Below are positions 20,804-29,987 of a stretch of 64,000 nt of DNA, piece by piece; within the stretch, counting starts at the first letter, position 1; every line of letters starts with the position of its first letter. The notes beneath the pieces are model-generated. The model was not told the DNA's origin. It ran no database searches and saw nothing but the letters and a program-made list of their open reading frames with translations. Made by a program: the position numbers and the translations under genes. Origin of the DNA: Mycteria americana (Eukaryota > Chordata > Aves > Ciconiiformes > Ciconiidae); the NCBI RefSeq assembly GCF_035582795.1, contig NC_134370.1:38923501-38987500 (forward strand), given 5' to 3'.

Positions 20804-20968
20804 TCACAGCCGCTACACAACGCCAGGGCCCGGGGCGGCCACGCAAGCACAGCACGGGGGGGGGATGCAGGGAGGCAGGGCAGCTTATCTCTGGGGATTT
20901 TATGGTTTGGTGTTTGGGGTTTCTTTTTTTTGTTTGTTTTGGATTTTTTTTCTCCTTTTTTTCCCACT

Positions 20969-20974
20969 TTTATT
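20969..20974 (-). terminator. SPOCK2 proximal poly(A) signal candidate
   Basis: A second minus-strand AATAAA, 262 nt after the stop and closely followed by an A-rich tract. Either or both could be used. Confidence 0.5.
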
Positions 20975-21235
20975 AGCGCCGTTTGCCCGGTTGAAGACCA
21001 CGCAGCAGCACACTAAGCCTACAAGGCTCTACCCAAAACAAAAGCTCGAATTCGCACAAGCATGGCCGCCCGCCCCACTTGCCCCCTCCCCAGGCGAGCA
21101 CCCCGACGCCCTGTCCCGTGCAGGGCTGGGGGGTATGCACCCATCCCATGCCATGCTGGCAGCAGGGGGGTCACGGGGACCCCCGGCTGGGGGGCTGCCG
21201 CCCGGCCGTGCCACTCGCTGGGCTCTCCTGTTCCT

Positions 21236-21381
21236 CTACCAGATGTAGCCGCCGTCGTCGCCCTCGCCCGCTTCGCCCTCCTCTTCCTCGCCTTCCTCGC
21301 CCGCCTCCTCCGGCTCCTTCTCCTCCTCATCCTCCCAGCCCACGCTGCTCCCGAAGTCGCCCGAAAAGCCCGCTGCCTCCT
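21236..21381 (-). CDS. SPOCK2: SPOCK2 exon 11 (glycosaminoglycan site, acidic tail)
   Basis: 146 nt, residues 388-435 and TAG. GFSGDFGSSVGWEDEEE is followed by a Glu-rich tail ending DDGGYIW. Confidence 0.96.
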
Positions 21382-24300
21382 CTGCGGGGGTGAGGGGCAG
21401 AGGCTCACAGCCGGGTCCCGGAGCTTCGACCCCCATCCCCGGGGCAGGGGGCTCCCCCCTGTGCTCACCACAGTCAGGGCTGCCGTGGCTGCGGGTGCCC
21501 GTCAGCTCGATGCCATGCTGGTCCACGCACCAGCACTCCCCGCCGTCTGGCTCACACTGTGCCCGCCGGTAGTACCCGTCCTCGTCACAGCTGGGGATGA
21601 AGGTGCCTGTGGGGAAGCAATGATCCCCCCCAGCCCCCCCCCCGAACACGTGCAGTGCGAGACACCCCCATGGAGCTCCCCATCCTCATCCCGTGCAGGG
21701 CTCTGCCAGGGGACAGAGGCCCCGGGACCCCAACTCACCCGGCTTTTTTTTGGCTGCTTCTTGGATCTGAATCTTCTCCAGCTCCCTGAGACAGGGTGGC
21801 TCTGCAGCAGACGCTGCTCTTAGGGGGGACGTGCAGCCCCCACCATGGCACGCACCCCCCAAGTGCTGCAGCATGCCTTCCCCCATGGTGTGCATCCCCC
21901 AGCCCTATGATGTGCATCCCCCCCCAGACCCTGCAGCATGCATCCGCCATGGTGTGCATCCCCCAACCCATGGTGTGCTTCCCCATGACCCCACAGTGTG
22001 CACACCCGCTACCCCCCGCAGTGTGCAGCCCCCCCCCCCCGACCCCACAGCATGTGTTCCCCATGACCCCACAGTGTGCATCCCCCCCAATCCCATGGCA
22101 CGCATCCCCCTGCAACGGTGTGCATCCCATCCCAACCCCGTGATGTGCATCCCATGGCCTGCATCCCCCCCCATGGTTTGCATCCCCCGCCCCCCCCCCG
22201 ACCCCATGGTGTACATCCTCCCATGGCAATCATCCTCCCTCTACCCCAACCCCACAGCGTGGATTCCCCGTGACCCCCATGGTGTGCATGACCCCAACCC
22301 CATGGCATGCATCCCTCCAACCCCCGGTGTACAACGCCCGTCCCCACAGCACCGCCCCCCCCAGGCATGCACCCCCCTCGCCCCAGCGTGACGCACTTTC
22401 CCTCCAGAAGCAGAAGCACCACTCGGGGGCAGAGACGCGGCCGTCCTTGGAGGTGTCGCAGGAGTTGAAGAAGGCGCGGATGCACACCTCGTACTTGTCC
22501 AGGTTGATGGCAGCCAGCTCGGCCGCCTCCAGGAAGAGATCCCCGCTCGTGTCCAGCCGGGCGAACATCCACCCCACCGCCTCCTTGCAGCTGGCCGCCA
22601 CGCTCCTCTCCAGTGCTGCGGGGCAGGATGCGGCCCATGGCTGCCCAGCCCCCCGGGGGCAGCGGCCTGTGCTCCCTCCCCACACGGTGGGGACACGTAC
22701 CAGTGGTGGGGCTGGCGGGGAGGCCACCAGAGCCGTTCTGCTTGGCATTCTCCCGCAGGAGCTGGAACCAGTCGCGCAGGCGGTCGCCCAGGTCAGCCAG
22801 GTCCTGCCCGGTGCATGGCTCTGGGGGGGTCCGGAGGAGCGGCGTCAGGCCCGGCAGGGTCAGGGACAGCCCCCTGGTGCCCCCCGTCCCGCTCACCTCG
22901 CTTGCCATCGCTGGCGGGGCCGTGTGGGGTGGGGCAGGGGCACTGCCCCTCGCACCGCACCGTCAGCTGCTTGCTGGCCAGGCACGCCTGCTGCTCCAGC
23001 TTGCACTGCGGGGTGGCAGCGGGACATCGGCGGGGGGAGGACACTGCACAGTGTCCCCCCCCTCCCAGCGAGGTGCCACCATCCTTACCGCCGAGCTGTA
23101 GGTGTGGCCGTCGGAGCCGCAGACGGCAGCGAGCGGGGCAGCATGGCAGGGCTTGCAGCCCCCATGCCCCTTGGCGCCCGGCAGCTTGATCCTGTGCGGG
23201 GCGAGAGAGGCGGGGGGATGGTGCTGAGCTCCCAGCTCGGCATCCCCCTGCCACTGGCTCTGCCCTGGCCCCGCCGCTCTCCTACCTGTGCTCCAGCTTC
23301 TTGCGGCTGATGCACATGGCGCGCTGGTAGCCCTGTGCCACGCACACCTTGTGCCGGCTGCACTTCACCTTCTGGCAGGGGTCCTTGGTGGTGTCCAGGG
23401 CTGGAGGGGGGAAGAGAGGGGCCGGGGCAGGCCGGGGGGCAGGCAGGGACCCCCCGGGGGAGCCCCGGCAGCGCTGGCTGCCAGCTGGCCCAGCACAAAG
23501 CACCATTCAGGCTGCAGCTGGGTGGCTGCCTCGGCACCAGCTGCCGCTTCCCGGCACGCACCGGCCCTGCTGCCGCTCCCAGCCGGAAGGGAAAAGCCCA
23601 GGAGGTGCAGGCAGAAAGTGTCCCCCCTCCATGCCGACTGTCACCGAGCACCCTGTGCCCCTTCCCAAGCCCGTCGCAGTGGTACCTTCATCCCCGGGCT
23701 GGTTGTCCTCCCAGCTCTTGATGTAGTCGTCCTGCAAAGGGGGGAGAGCCTGGATCAGCGCAGGCGGCGGGAGAGGTGACACCAGGCCAGGCGTGCCACC
23801 ATCCCGCTTGGGGTCACCGGCCTGGCGAGGCTCCCCCTGCACATACGTGCATCACACACACACATACACACACCCCCCCCCGGGACCCGCCACGCTGGGA
23901 GGGGGGCAAGCAGGGGTGGAGAGCAGCCTCCCCCCCAAAGTAGGCTGCCACTAGGGCAAGGCAGCACCAGCAGCCCCTCGACGCTCACCTCCACCTCCTG
24001 GCAGCGCGGTGGTGAGATGAGCCCGGCCGACACCGAAAGAGAGAGAAAGAGAAAGCGAGAGCGCTCGCCGTCAGCCCCAGGGCAGCCCAAAGCCCCCTGC
24101 TCCCGGCCCCAGCCCATGGTGACAGGCACCCTGTGTCAACTGGGCACCCTGACTTTGAGCTGCCCAATGCTCCCATCATCAGCCCCAGATGCCACTGGCA
24201 CCCACCACCAAGACGCTACCCAGCCTCTGGCTCTCGACCTGTAATCCTGAAGAGCCTTTATGCAAGATAAAACCTTTCCCCATCACCCCTTGGCCAACTG

Positions 24301-26564
24301 GGAAAGGCGGGGAGCAGGGAGGGACGGGGTGGGGGGGTGGAAATAGGGGTGGGGGATGGCAGGAAGCCCCGAGGAGCCCAGTGAGACCCCACCAGGATCC
24401 TCATGGGGTGATGGTCCTTGTGCTGCCACCCCAGTTTTTCAATAGTGAGCCTGGAGGGAGCAGGCTAAGATGGATGTCACTGCCTGGGGAGGCAGAGCTG
24501 CTCCCCTGGGGCCCCAAAAGCATCCTGGGGGTGGGGGGAGCGATGGGGACTCAAACCCTCCCAGCAGACGGCATCGCTCACCCCGTGGGATGCTCTGGGG
24601 TGGGTTTCGTGATAATAAGCATCGCTACCACCCTGGGGAGGGCGGGCAGGGTTTTGGATGGCAGCTTGAAGCAGAGGCGCAGGAGGCAGCTCTGGAGGGG
24701 ATGTCTCGCTCCGGCACGGCGACGTTTGCACCGCAATCGATAGCCTGCGTTCCCGTGCTGTGATTACTAACACTGCGGCGCCCGGCAGCTCCCTGCGGCG
24801 CGGCTTTTGGCACGGCCACCGGCCTCCTCCCTGCCGCACGGTGGGTTGCGCTCCCCCCACTGGCACTGCTGGGCCGAAAAACCCTCAAATCCTCAGCATT
24901 TGCTTATTAATCTGCGCTAACCGCCAGCAGGGCTGCAGCCCCCCTGGGCCAGCAGCCCTGGTGGCGGTGGCACAGCCGGGCAGGCCCCCCACGTGCTGAT
25001 ATCACCCGGGGATGGGGGTCTCTCAGCCCCGAACCCCCCCGGGGATGCCCAGCATGGCAGGGGCACGTCCACACATGCTCCCCCCTTGAGCATCCACAGC
25101 CGGCCGAGGTCCCAGGTGCCCAGCGCTGGCCTTGGCCAGCCAGGCACGTTGCTGGCGGGGGTCTCCAGGGAGGCCTTTACCCATCCCTTGCACCCTCGCC
25201 CGTGCTCTGTCTCCCTAACTGGTTTATTTGGGAGTTGGCGCTGCCCCCCCGCCCTGCCCATGGCAGGGCACACCTTCCGGCGGCACATCCTTGCTGCCAA
25301 GGTGAACCCGAGTGCGCGTTTGAACAAAGACCAGAGGGGCCGGCTCGGGGTGAGGGGGCGGCTTGGTGTGTGCCCCCTCCCCGCTCGGCTGCCGCAGGTC
25401 CCCCAGACAGCCCCAGATGGGGATGCAGCACCCTGCCCCCGCCCTGGAGGACACGACCTGGGGGTAACGTGGGTGCAGGGGTGTAAAATGAGACCAGGAA
25501 AAAATCCTCGACTGCCCCATAAAATTAAGGATTTGAACTAAATGCCACTGAGGCCGTTACTAAGGGCTGTGTAAAAGCAAGGGGTTATTGGATCCCGAGC
25601 TGAATGTGCCAGGTCACCTCCCATCGCTCCAGCAGCCTCCGCATCCTCATCCTCGCCCTCCCTGCCTTGTGTCCCCCCCGTCCTCAGGGACCACCACCCT
25701 GCCGAGCCAGGGCCGGCCCCGGCTGCGGCACCCTGCAGGGCTCAGGGGAGCGGGAGTCCGGGAAGACGCCCGTGCCCCCCGAGCTGCGCTGAGCTGTCAC
25801 CGAGGGGCTGAGGCCGCCACGCAGCCCTCCCCGCTGCCTGCAAAGGGCAGGCAGGGCCTGCCTGTGCCTCTGCCTGGGCCCTGATGCGGCGCACGGGGAG
25901 AGGGTGCAGAGACAGCACCCCCAGGTCCCTGGTGAGGTTGGCTTTGGCGTCAAGCCCTGGCCATGCTGGCCTTGGCATCAGTCACGCCAGCTTTGGCGAT
26001 GGGCACGGCAGCATCGGGCATGGTGGCATCGGGCAGGGCGGCGATGGGCACACTGGCCTTGGCGCTGGCGCTGCCGAAGCCGGGAGCGTCCCCCGGGTAC
26101 CGGGGCCGGCAGCCGCCCACGGCCGCGGCGGGTGGCAGCGGGATGTGGGCAGCACCGAGCATCCCCGGCAGCCTGCGATGGAGCGGGGGGCCCGTGCCGG
26201 TGCCGGGGGAGGGTCGTGCTGCGGCAGCCGCAGCGGCGGGGCGGGGAGGGCGGGGAGGGGGCTCCCGGTGCCCGGCGGCGCGTCCCGCCCCCCACCCCCC
26301 GCCCCGCTGCCGGCGCGGACTCACGTCTCGGAAGCGGTTCCAGTGCTTGATCCTGCCGCCGTACTGGGAGATGGAGGAGAGCCATTGCTCGTCCTCCATG
26401 AAATTGCCGGGGCTCTCCCCCACCGTGCCGGGGCCGGGGCCGGGGCCGGGGCCGGGGCCGGGGCCGGTGGCGGGGCCGGCGGCGGGCCCGGGGCCGGCGG
26501 CGGCGGCGGGCAGGAGCAGGGCCAGCAGGGCCAGCAGGGCGCGGCGCCCGCCGCAGCCCCGCAT
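21236..26564 (-). CDS. SPOCK2: SPOCK2, testican-2 proteoglycan, complete
   Basis: Secreted heparan/chondroitin sulphate proteoglycan of the SPARC family, mainly neural extracellular matrix; in mammals it affects matrix metalloproteinase regulation. Eleven coding exons on the minus strand keep frame throughout (1,308 nt, 435 aa; human 424). Order: signal peptide (1-23, MRGCGG then Leu/Ala core), Gly-Pro repeat (about 24-46), testican N-terminal region ending RFRDEVEDDYIKSWEDN, Kazal domain with VCGSDGHTYSS (about 130-205), SPARC extracellular calcium domain with paired EF-hand-like loops (about 225-325), thyroglobulin type-1 domain with CWCVD (about 325-388), and an acidic tail ending DDGGYIW. 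Exon 2 is a 9-nt micro-exon. Ser394-Gly is kept as a glycosaminoglycan site; the second is changed. The ATG was chosen because a signal peptide and homology follow it directly. Confidence 0.97.
21469..21606 (-). CDS. SPOCK2: SPOCK2 exon 10 (thyroglobulin type-1 domain)
   Basis: 138 nt, residues 342-388: FIPSCDEDGYYRRAQCEPDG and CWCVDQHGIELTGTRSHGS. CWCV is the thyroglobulin-1 hallmark. Confidence 0.96.
21739..21801 (-). CDS. SPOCK2: SPOCK2 exon 9
   Basis: 63 nt, residues 321-342: PPCLRELEKIQIQEAAKKKP. It contains an eight-base A homopolymer in the coding strand (Lys-Lys-Lys), also Lys-rich in human. Confidence 0.94.
21805..22345. repeat. Degenerate minisatellite filling SPOCK2 intron 8
   Basis: Nearly the whole intron consists of variants of CCCCATGGTGTGCATCCC in units of roughly 17-30 bp, with C-runs between. 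More than 15 copies can be counted by eye. Length is probably variable between individuals. Confidence 0.9.
22397..22615 (-). CDS. SPOCK2: SPOCK2 exon 8 (EF-hand pair)
   Basis: 219 nt, residues 248-321. Loop 1 is in ARLDTSGDLFLEAAELAAIN; loop 2 is in NSCDTSKDGRVSAPEWCFCF. This is the calcium-binding pair of the SPARC family. Confidence 0.96.
22701..22820 (-). CDS. SPOCK2: SPOCK2 exon 7
   Basis: 120 nt, residues 208-248: CTGQDLADLGDRLRDWFQLL, then RENAKQNGSGG. This is the helix that opens the SPARC extracellular calcium domain. Confidence 0.96.
22897..23005 (-). CDS. SPOCK2: SPOCK2 exon 6 (Kazal domain, second half)
   Basis: 109 nt, residues 172-208: CKLEQQACLASKQLTVRCEG, then QCPCP and a variable linker. 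Human has CKLEQQACLSSKQLAVRCEG. Confidence 0.96.
23089..23191 (-). CDS. SPOCK2: SPOCK2 exon 5 (Kazal domain, first half)
   Basis: 103 nt, residues 137-171. It includes CKPCHAAPLAAVCGSDGHTY, the Kazal core. The stretch before CKPC is shorter and Gly-richer than in human. Confidence 0.95.
23286..23400 (-). CDS. SPOCK2: SPOCK2 exon 4
   Basis: 115 nt, residues 99-137: ALDTTKDPCQKVKCSRHKVC, then AQGYQRAMCISRKKLEHR. This is the cysteine-containing follistatin-like stretch before the Kazal domain. Confidence 0.96.
23686..23731 (-). CDS. SPOCK2: SPOCK2 exon 3
   Basis: 46 nt: DDYIKSWEDNQPGDE and a split codon (residues 84-99). Acceptor ctttgcag, donor gtacca. Confidence 0.95.
23847..23880. repeat. 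CA-rich microsatellite and C-run
   Basis: Short (CA)n interrupted by one CATA and ending in about ten C residues, in the SPOCK2 intron between the micro-exon and exon 3. Confidence 0.85.
23989..23997 (-). CDS. SPOCK2: SPOCK2 exon 2, 9-nt micro-exon (EVE)
   Basis: GAGGTGGAG flanked by a gctgccag acceptor and gtgagc donor on the minus strand. It supplies exactly Glu-Val-Glu (residues 81-83), which is needed to complete RFRD-EVE-DDYIKSW as in human testican-2. Phases are 0 on both sides. Confidence 0.9.
23998..26324 (-). other. SPOCK2 intron 1
   Basis: GC-rich intron of about 2.3 kb. It holds a degenerate repeat at about 25,955-26,085. Open frames in it are unrelated to known proteins. No extra exon is required by homology. 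Confidence 0.7.
25955..26085. repeat. Degenerate tandem repeat in SPOCK2 intron 1
   Basis: Repeated GGCCTTGGC/GGCATCGGGCA/GATGGGCACGG words with a period near 15-30 bp. The units are too diverged to set one exact period by eye. Confidence 0.65.
26325..26564 (-). CDS. SPOCK2: SPOCK2 exon 1 (signal peptide, Gly-Pro repeat)
   Basis: 240 nt, residues 1-80. The signal peptide is followed by a Gly-Pro run encoded by GGCCCC repeats, then ESPGNFMEDEQWLSSISQYG and IKHWNRFRD. Donor GTGAGT follows a complete Asp codon. Confidence 0.95.
26428..26467. repeat. GGGGCC hexanucleotide repeat in SPOCK2 coding exon 1
   Basis: Six perfect tandem CCGGGG units plus CCGG on the top strand. On the coding (minus) strand this reads GGCCCC and encodes alternating Gly and Pro, about residues 33-46. 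Confidence 0.97.
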
Positions 26565-26800
26565 GCTGCCGCAGCGCCGGGGGGAGCGGGCGGCGCGGCG
26601 GGAGCGGCGCGGTGCGGAGCGGAGCGGAGCGGTGCGGTGCGCACGGGGAGGCGCCGGCGGCGAGTGCGGCCGCGGGGCGGCACCGGGCGGCACCGGCGGG
26701 AGGGCCGGGGCGGGGCCTCCGCCGCGCCCGCCGCACCTGCGCGGCGGCAACCGGGGCGGGGGAGCCGCCGGCACGGCCCGGCCGCAGCCCCGGTCCCTGC
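26565..26800 (-). promoter_or_regulatory. SPOCK2 CpG-island promoter region
   Basis: Very high CpG density just upstream of the SPOCK2 start codon, including a GC box GGGGCGGGGCC (26,707-26,717) and a GGAGC/GGTGC pentamer run at about 26,607-26,642. No TATA box. The transcription start is not determinable by eye. Confidence 0.6.
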
Positions 26801-27330
26801 TCTGTTCCTGTCCCCGTCCCGCATCCCGCATCCCGCATCCCGCACCCCTGGTCCATACCTTGTCCCCCTCCCGCATCCCCTGTCCCTGCCACACCCCCAT
26901 CCTGCACCCCTCACCCCGCATCCCTGGTCTCTACCATGTCCCCGTCCCTGCCACATCCCCATCCCGCCTCCCCCGTCCTACATTCCCAGTCCCTACTATG
27001 TCCCCATCCCACACCCCCTGACCCTGCCCTGTCCCCATCCTGTATCCCCCATTCCACATCCCCTGTCCCCATCCTGTCCCCCGATCCTGCATCCCCTGTC
27101 CTTGCTGTGCTCCATCTATGATCCCCGTCCCTGTGGTGCCCCCACCCCTGCCGTGCCCCTACCCTGCATCCCTCCCCCTCCATCTTCACCAAACCCCTAT
27201 CCCGTATCCCTATCCCTCATCTTCGAACCCCTGTCCCCATCCTTTATCCTCTGTCCCTGCCATGTCCCCACCCTGCATCCCCCATGCTCCAACCCCTGTC
27301 TCTGCGATGCCCCCGTCCCTCGGCCACCCC
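26800..27330. repeat. Pyrimidine-rich minisatellite upstream of SPOCK2
   Basis: Degenerate tandem array of CCCCATCC-, CTGCATCCCC- and TGTCCCTGCC-type words, period about 28-32 bp. It starts with a perfect 7-bp subrepeat of GCATCCC at about 26,818-26,846. The top strand is almost pure pyrimidine with scattered A and G. Confidence 0.88.
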
Positions 27331-29981
27331 AGCACAGCATTTTGGGGCTCCGGGGAAGATGTCCACCCCTGCCCCAAGGGAGGCCGAGGAGCAGAGCGGG
27401 TTTTGGACCATTGCTTTTGGGTTTTCCCCTCCTCTCAGCTGGGGGAAGGCAGGCAGGCAGGCAGGGTGGGCACAAAGCCGCTTGCAGGGACATCTCCGGA
27501 AGGACGGTGACAACTCACCCCAGCTGCAGCTGCGAAGGAGCAGCGGGGGCGCGAGGCTCCATGCCCCTGCTGCTCCTTCGCAGCTGCAGCCGGGGAGCTC
27601 CCAGCAACACACATGGCTTTTATTCTCCCTGCGAGGATGCTTGGCATGGAGAGAAAACACTTCCTTACAGGAAAAGCAGCAGCTACGGCCCACAGCAGGT
27701 GCACACGTTGTCCCTGAAGCAGCAATGCTGACCCTAAGCGGGACTGCTGCAATTGGAAATACAGCTTCCAGGTGCCGCGTTTAAGAAAACGGTGTTATTT
27801 TCAACTTTACGGTTAATGATGAGCCGCACTCCTGACCTGGGCTCCAGCAAGGCTTGCTGCTGAGCAAAACAATGGCATAAAACAACTTTCTTCTTCCTCT
27901 GCGCAATAAGGACACGGGGATCTGCAAGCGGGGAAGCCAGCCTCCAACACAGCCTAGGTGGTGGAAAGAAGCAGAGCTGCAGATTTCAACTTTAACAAGT
28001 TTTAGGCAAGTTCTAAAGTATCAGGTTGTATCTTGCAAACCCGTAGCACTGCCTGGTCTAACGGGATTTCAATTCATCGGTGCAGGACCATGCATAAAAC
28101 ACAGTTTTATCATGCTCAGTATGAAACTGTTCTAATTATATTTATGAATAATGATAGAAAAGGGAAAACCCTTGGTAAATCTATCGTGGTACATTGTCTT
28201 CTGGCCACGATCCCCCAAAAAGCAGTAGGTGTGTTTTATTTACATGAGTAGCTCCCTTGTGTAAGGGTCAGGGGATACAACACCCAACTCTGGCCCTCTC
28301 ATTTGTATAATAAGCACTTTCGTTTCAAAAGCGCTACTGGCAAAAGCAGAGCTGCCACTCGACCAGACTCACGTGCGTGCTTAACGTTATACAAGGGGAT
28401 CAAGCGAGGTGTAAATTTAAGTACACGCACAACGGTTTGCTGGATCACAGCCTAACCTACGACTCCACGCATGAGAGGAACAGACCAGAACCCTTAATTC
28501 TGCCGGGGACAGAAGTGTGAAACGAATTTAGCCGTGCCAGGCTAGAGCAGCGGGATAAGCCACTTACTTACCACCAAAATTCAACCAACTTCCAAACGGT
28601 CACAGAAATAATTGTCCTTAAGACATGTCTACATTAGTGGGAAGTGGAGGAATATCCTCAGATCGGCCGGCCCTTCTTTGTAGAAAAGCTGTGTTTGCCG
28701 CCATGCTAAGATGCTGTTTGCAAGGTCAAAGCTACTCCTGTGTTAAGGAGGTGGGAAGACTGTAAGTCCACCTCAATGAAGAAGAAATCAGAATCGCCAG
28801 TATTAGGTGACAATGGAGGAAAGCAGGTGTGACAGAAATGCCACCAATGCCCTATTAAGGAAAACTAGAGTGCAAACAGCACCCCATGTCCTGTAGCGCT
28901 CAGCTGCTTGGTGAGAGTTGTTAAAAACCCAGCAGTCAGAAGCTTTCCGAGGTGCATCTCCCCTTCCTGCAGCAGGCAGCACGGCTGGCGGCTGTGCGAG
29001 CAGCTCCCAGGTCTGTTCTTTGGGCAGCTGAGGAGATTTGCCAAGTACCTCTTCAGGCTGGCGGAAAGATGACAGCAACCGGTGTTAAGTGCTCTCCGCA
29101 TCTCCCTGCATCGGGCTGCTAGCGAGCGCGCCGGAGTTCTGCTCACCGAGCGAATGGTTTTGAAGGTGGCCCTTCCTCCTCCACTTGGAGAACACAAAGG
29201 CATTCAGATGCAAGGAAAAGCAGAGACAAAAAGCCCAATGGTTGTAATTGGGTACAAGCGCAGACTCCAGAGTAAAGGGCAACCAGCAAAACCACAGATG
29301 ACTTGATTTCCTGGCAGGCAGGCTTGCAAGCAGAGATTGGCAATTTGGTCTTGGAAATAAAACCAACAAGGTATTTGGGGAAAAAAGAAAAGCCACCCCA
29401 AATCCTGACCACCTCCCGCTGCTGTTTGTGAATGCAGTCAGACCACAGCCACACAGCCAGCTCACTTAGGGAGGGAGGAAACGGGATGAAAACCTCCTAA
29501 AAACTATCACTCATACAAGCGGGTGCTGCTGGAGCAGCCCTGTCCCTAGCTAACACGCTCTCTGCCTCGATGACAGCGCAATTCCACATTCATGCAGCAA
29601 CTAGGAATGGGCAGCAGCAGCTGCTGCCCCGCCAGTTTGTTGCAAAACAACTAAACATCAGCATCTTCCATTTTTCAAAGCATTCATCCTCAGGCAAGTT
29701 GAAAGCCTGTGTCGCTATTCTTACTGAACAGGGAGATTTACAAGAAAAAACAGTCGTCTTCAGATCTCTGAAGGATTCACAATGGTATCAAAGAGTTTTT
29801 CTCGTCTTTTAATGGAGAAACCACCTACAAGGCATATGTTTTTTGACACGCTCCGAAATGGTCACCGGAAAGAGCTCTTACCATAAATGCTTTCTTATTA
29901 ACATAGTTGTGTGCTGGAAGTTTAATTACAGAAACTATCAATGCAACAGGAGATAAACACTTTGCTTTTGAAGGGAATTAA
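27330..29981. other. SPOCK2-ASCC1 intergenic region
   Basis: About 2.6 kb between the SPOCK2 upstream array and the ASCC1 poly(A) signal. The only structure I see is the inverted repeat at 27,518-27,595. No gene, RNA or transposon recognised. Confidence 0.6.
27518..27595. repeat. 78-bp near-perfect inverted repeat (hairpin)
   Basis: Arms 27,518-27,548 and 27,564-27,595. The core 27,523-27,544 pairs perfectly with 27,569-27,590 (22 bp), and flanking CCCC/GGGG tracts extend the stem at both ends with one or two mismatches or bulges. The loop is about 15 nt. Either strand could form the hairpin. Confidence 0.92.
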
Positions 29982-29987
29982 TTTATT
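29982..29987 (-). terminator. ASCC1 poly(A) signal
   Basis: TTTATT on the top strand, so AATAAA on the minus strand, 481 nt after the ASCC1 stop codon. It is the first canonical signal I find there. Confidence 0.65.

Larger units (their letters stand above)
20798..21235 (-). other. SPOCK2: SPOCK2 3'UTR
   Basis: About 440 nt between the SPOCK2 stop codon and its distal poly(A) signal. It contains a purine-rich tract on the transcribed sense strand (T-rich at 20,921-20,970 on the top strand). Confidence 0.7.

Noticed and set aside
21805-22345. Possible CRISPR-like array
   Set aside because: The units are degenerate, lack unique spacers of regular size, and sit inside a vertebrate intron.
21735-22908. 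Several His/Pro/Cys-rich open frames over SPOCK2 intron 8
   Set aside because: Repeat-unit translations of the minisatellite, open in many frames by nature of the unit.
25884-27731. 615-codon plus-strand frame opposite SPOCK2 exon 1
   Set aside because: Antisense of a GC-rich exon continued through the pyrimidine minisatellite; the Pro/Ser/His repeats come from the repeat unit.
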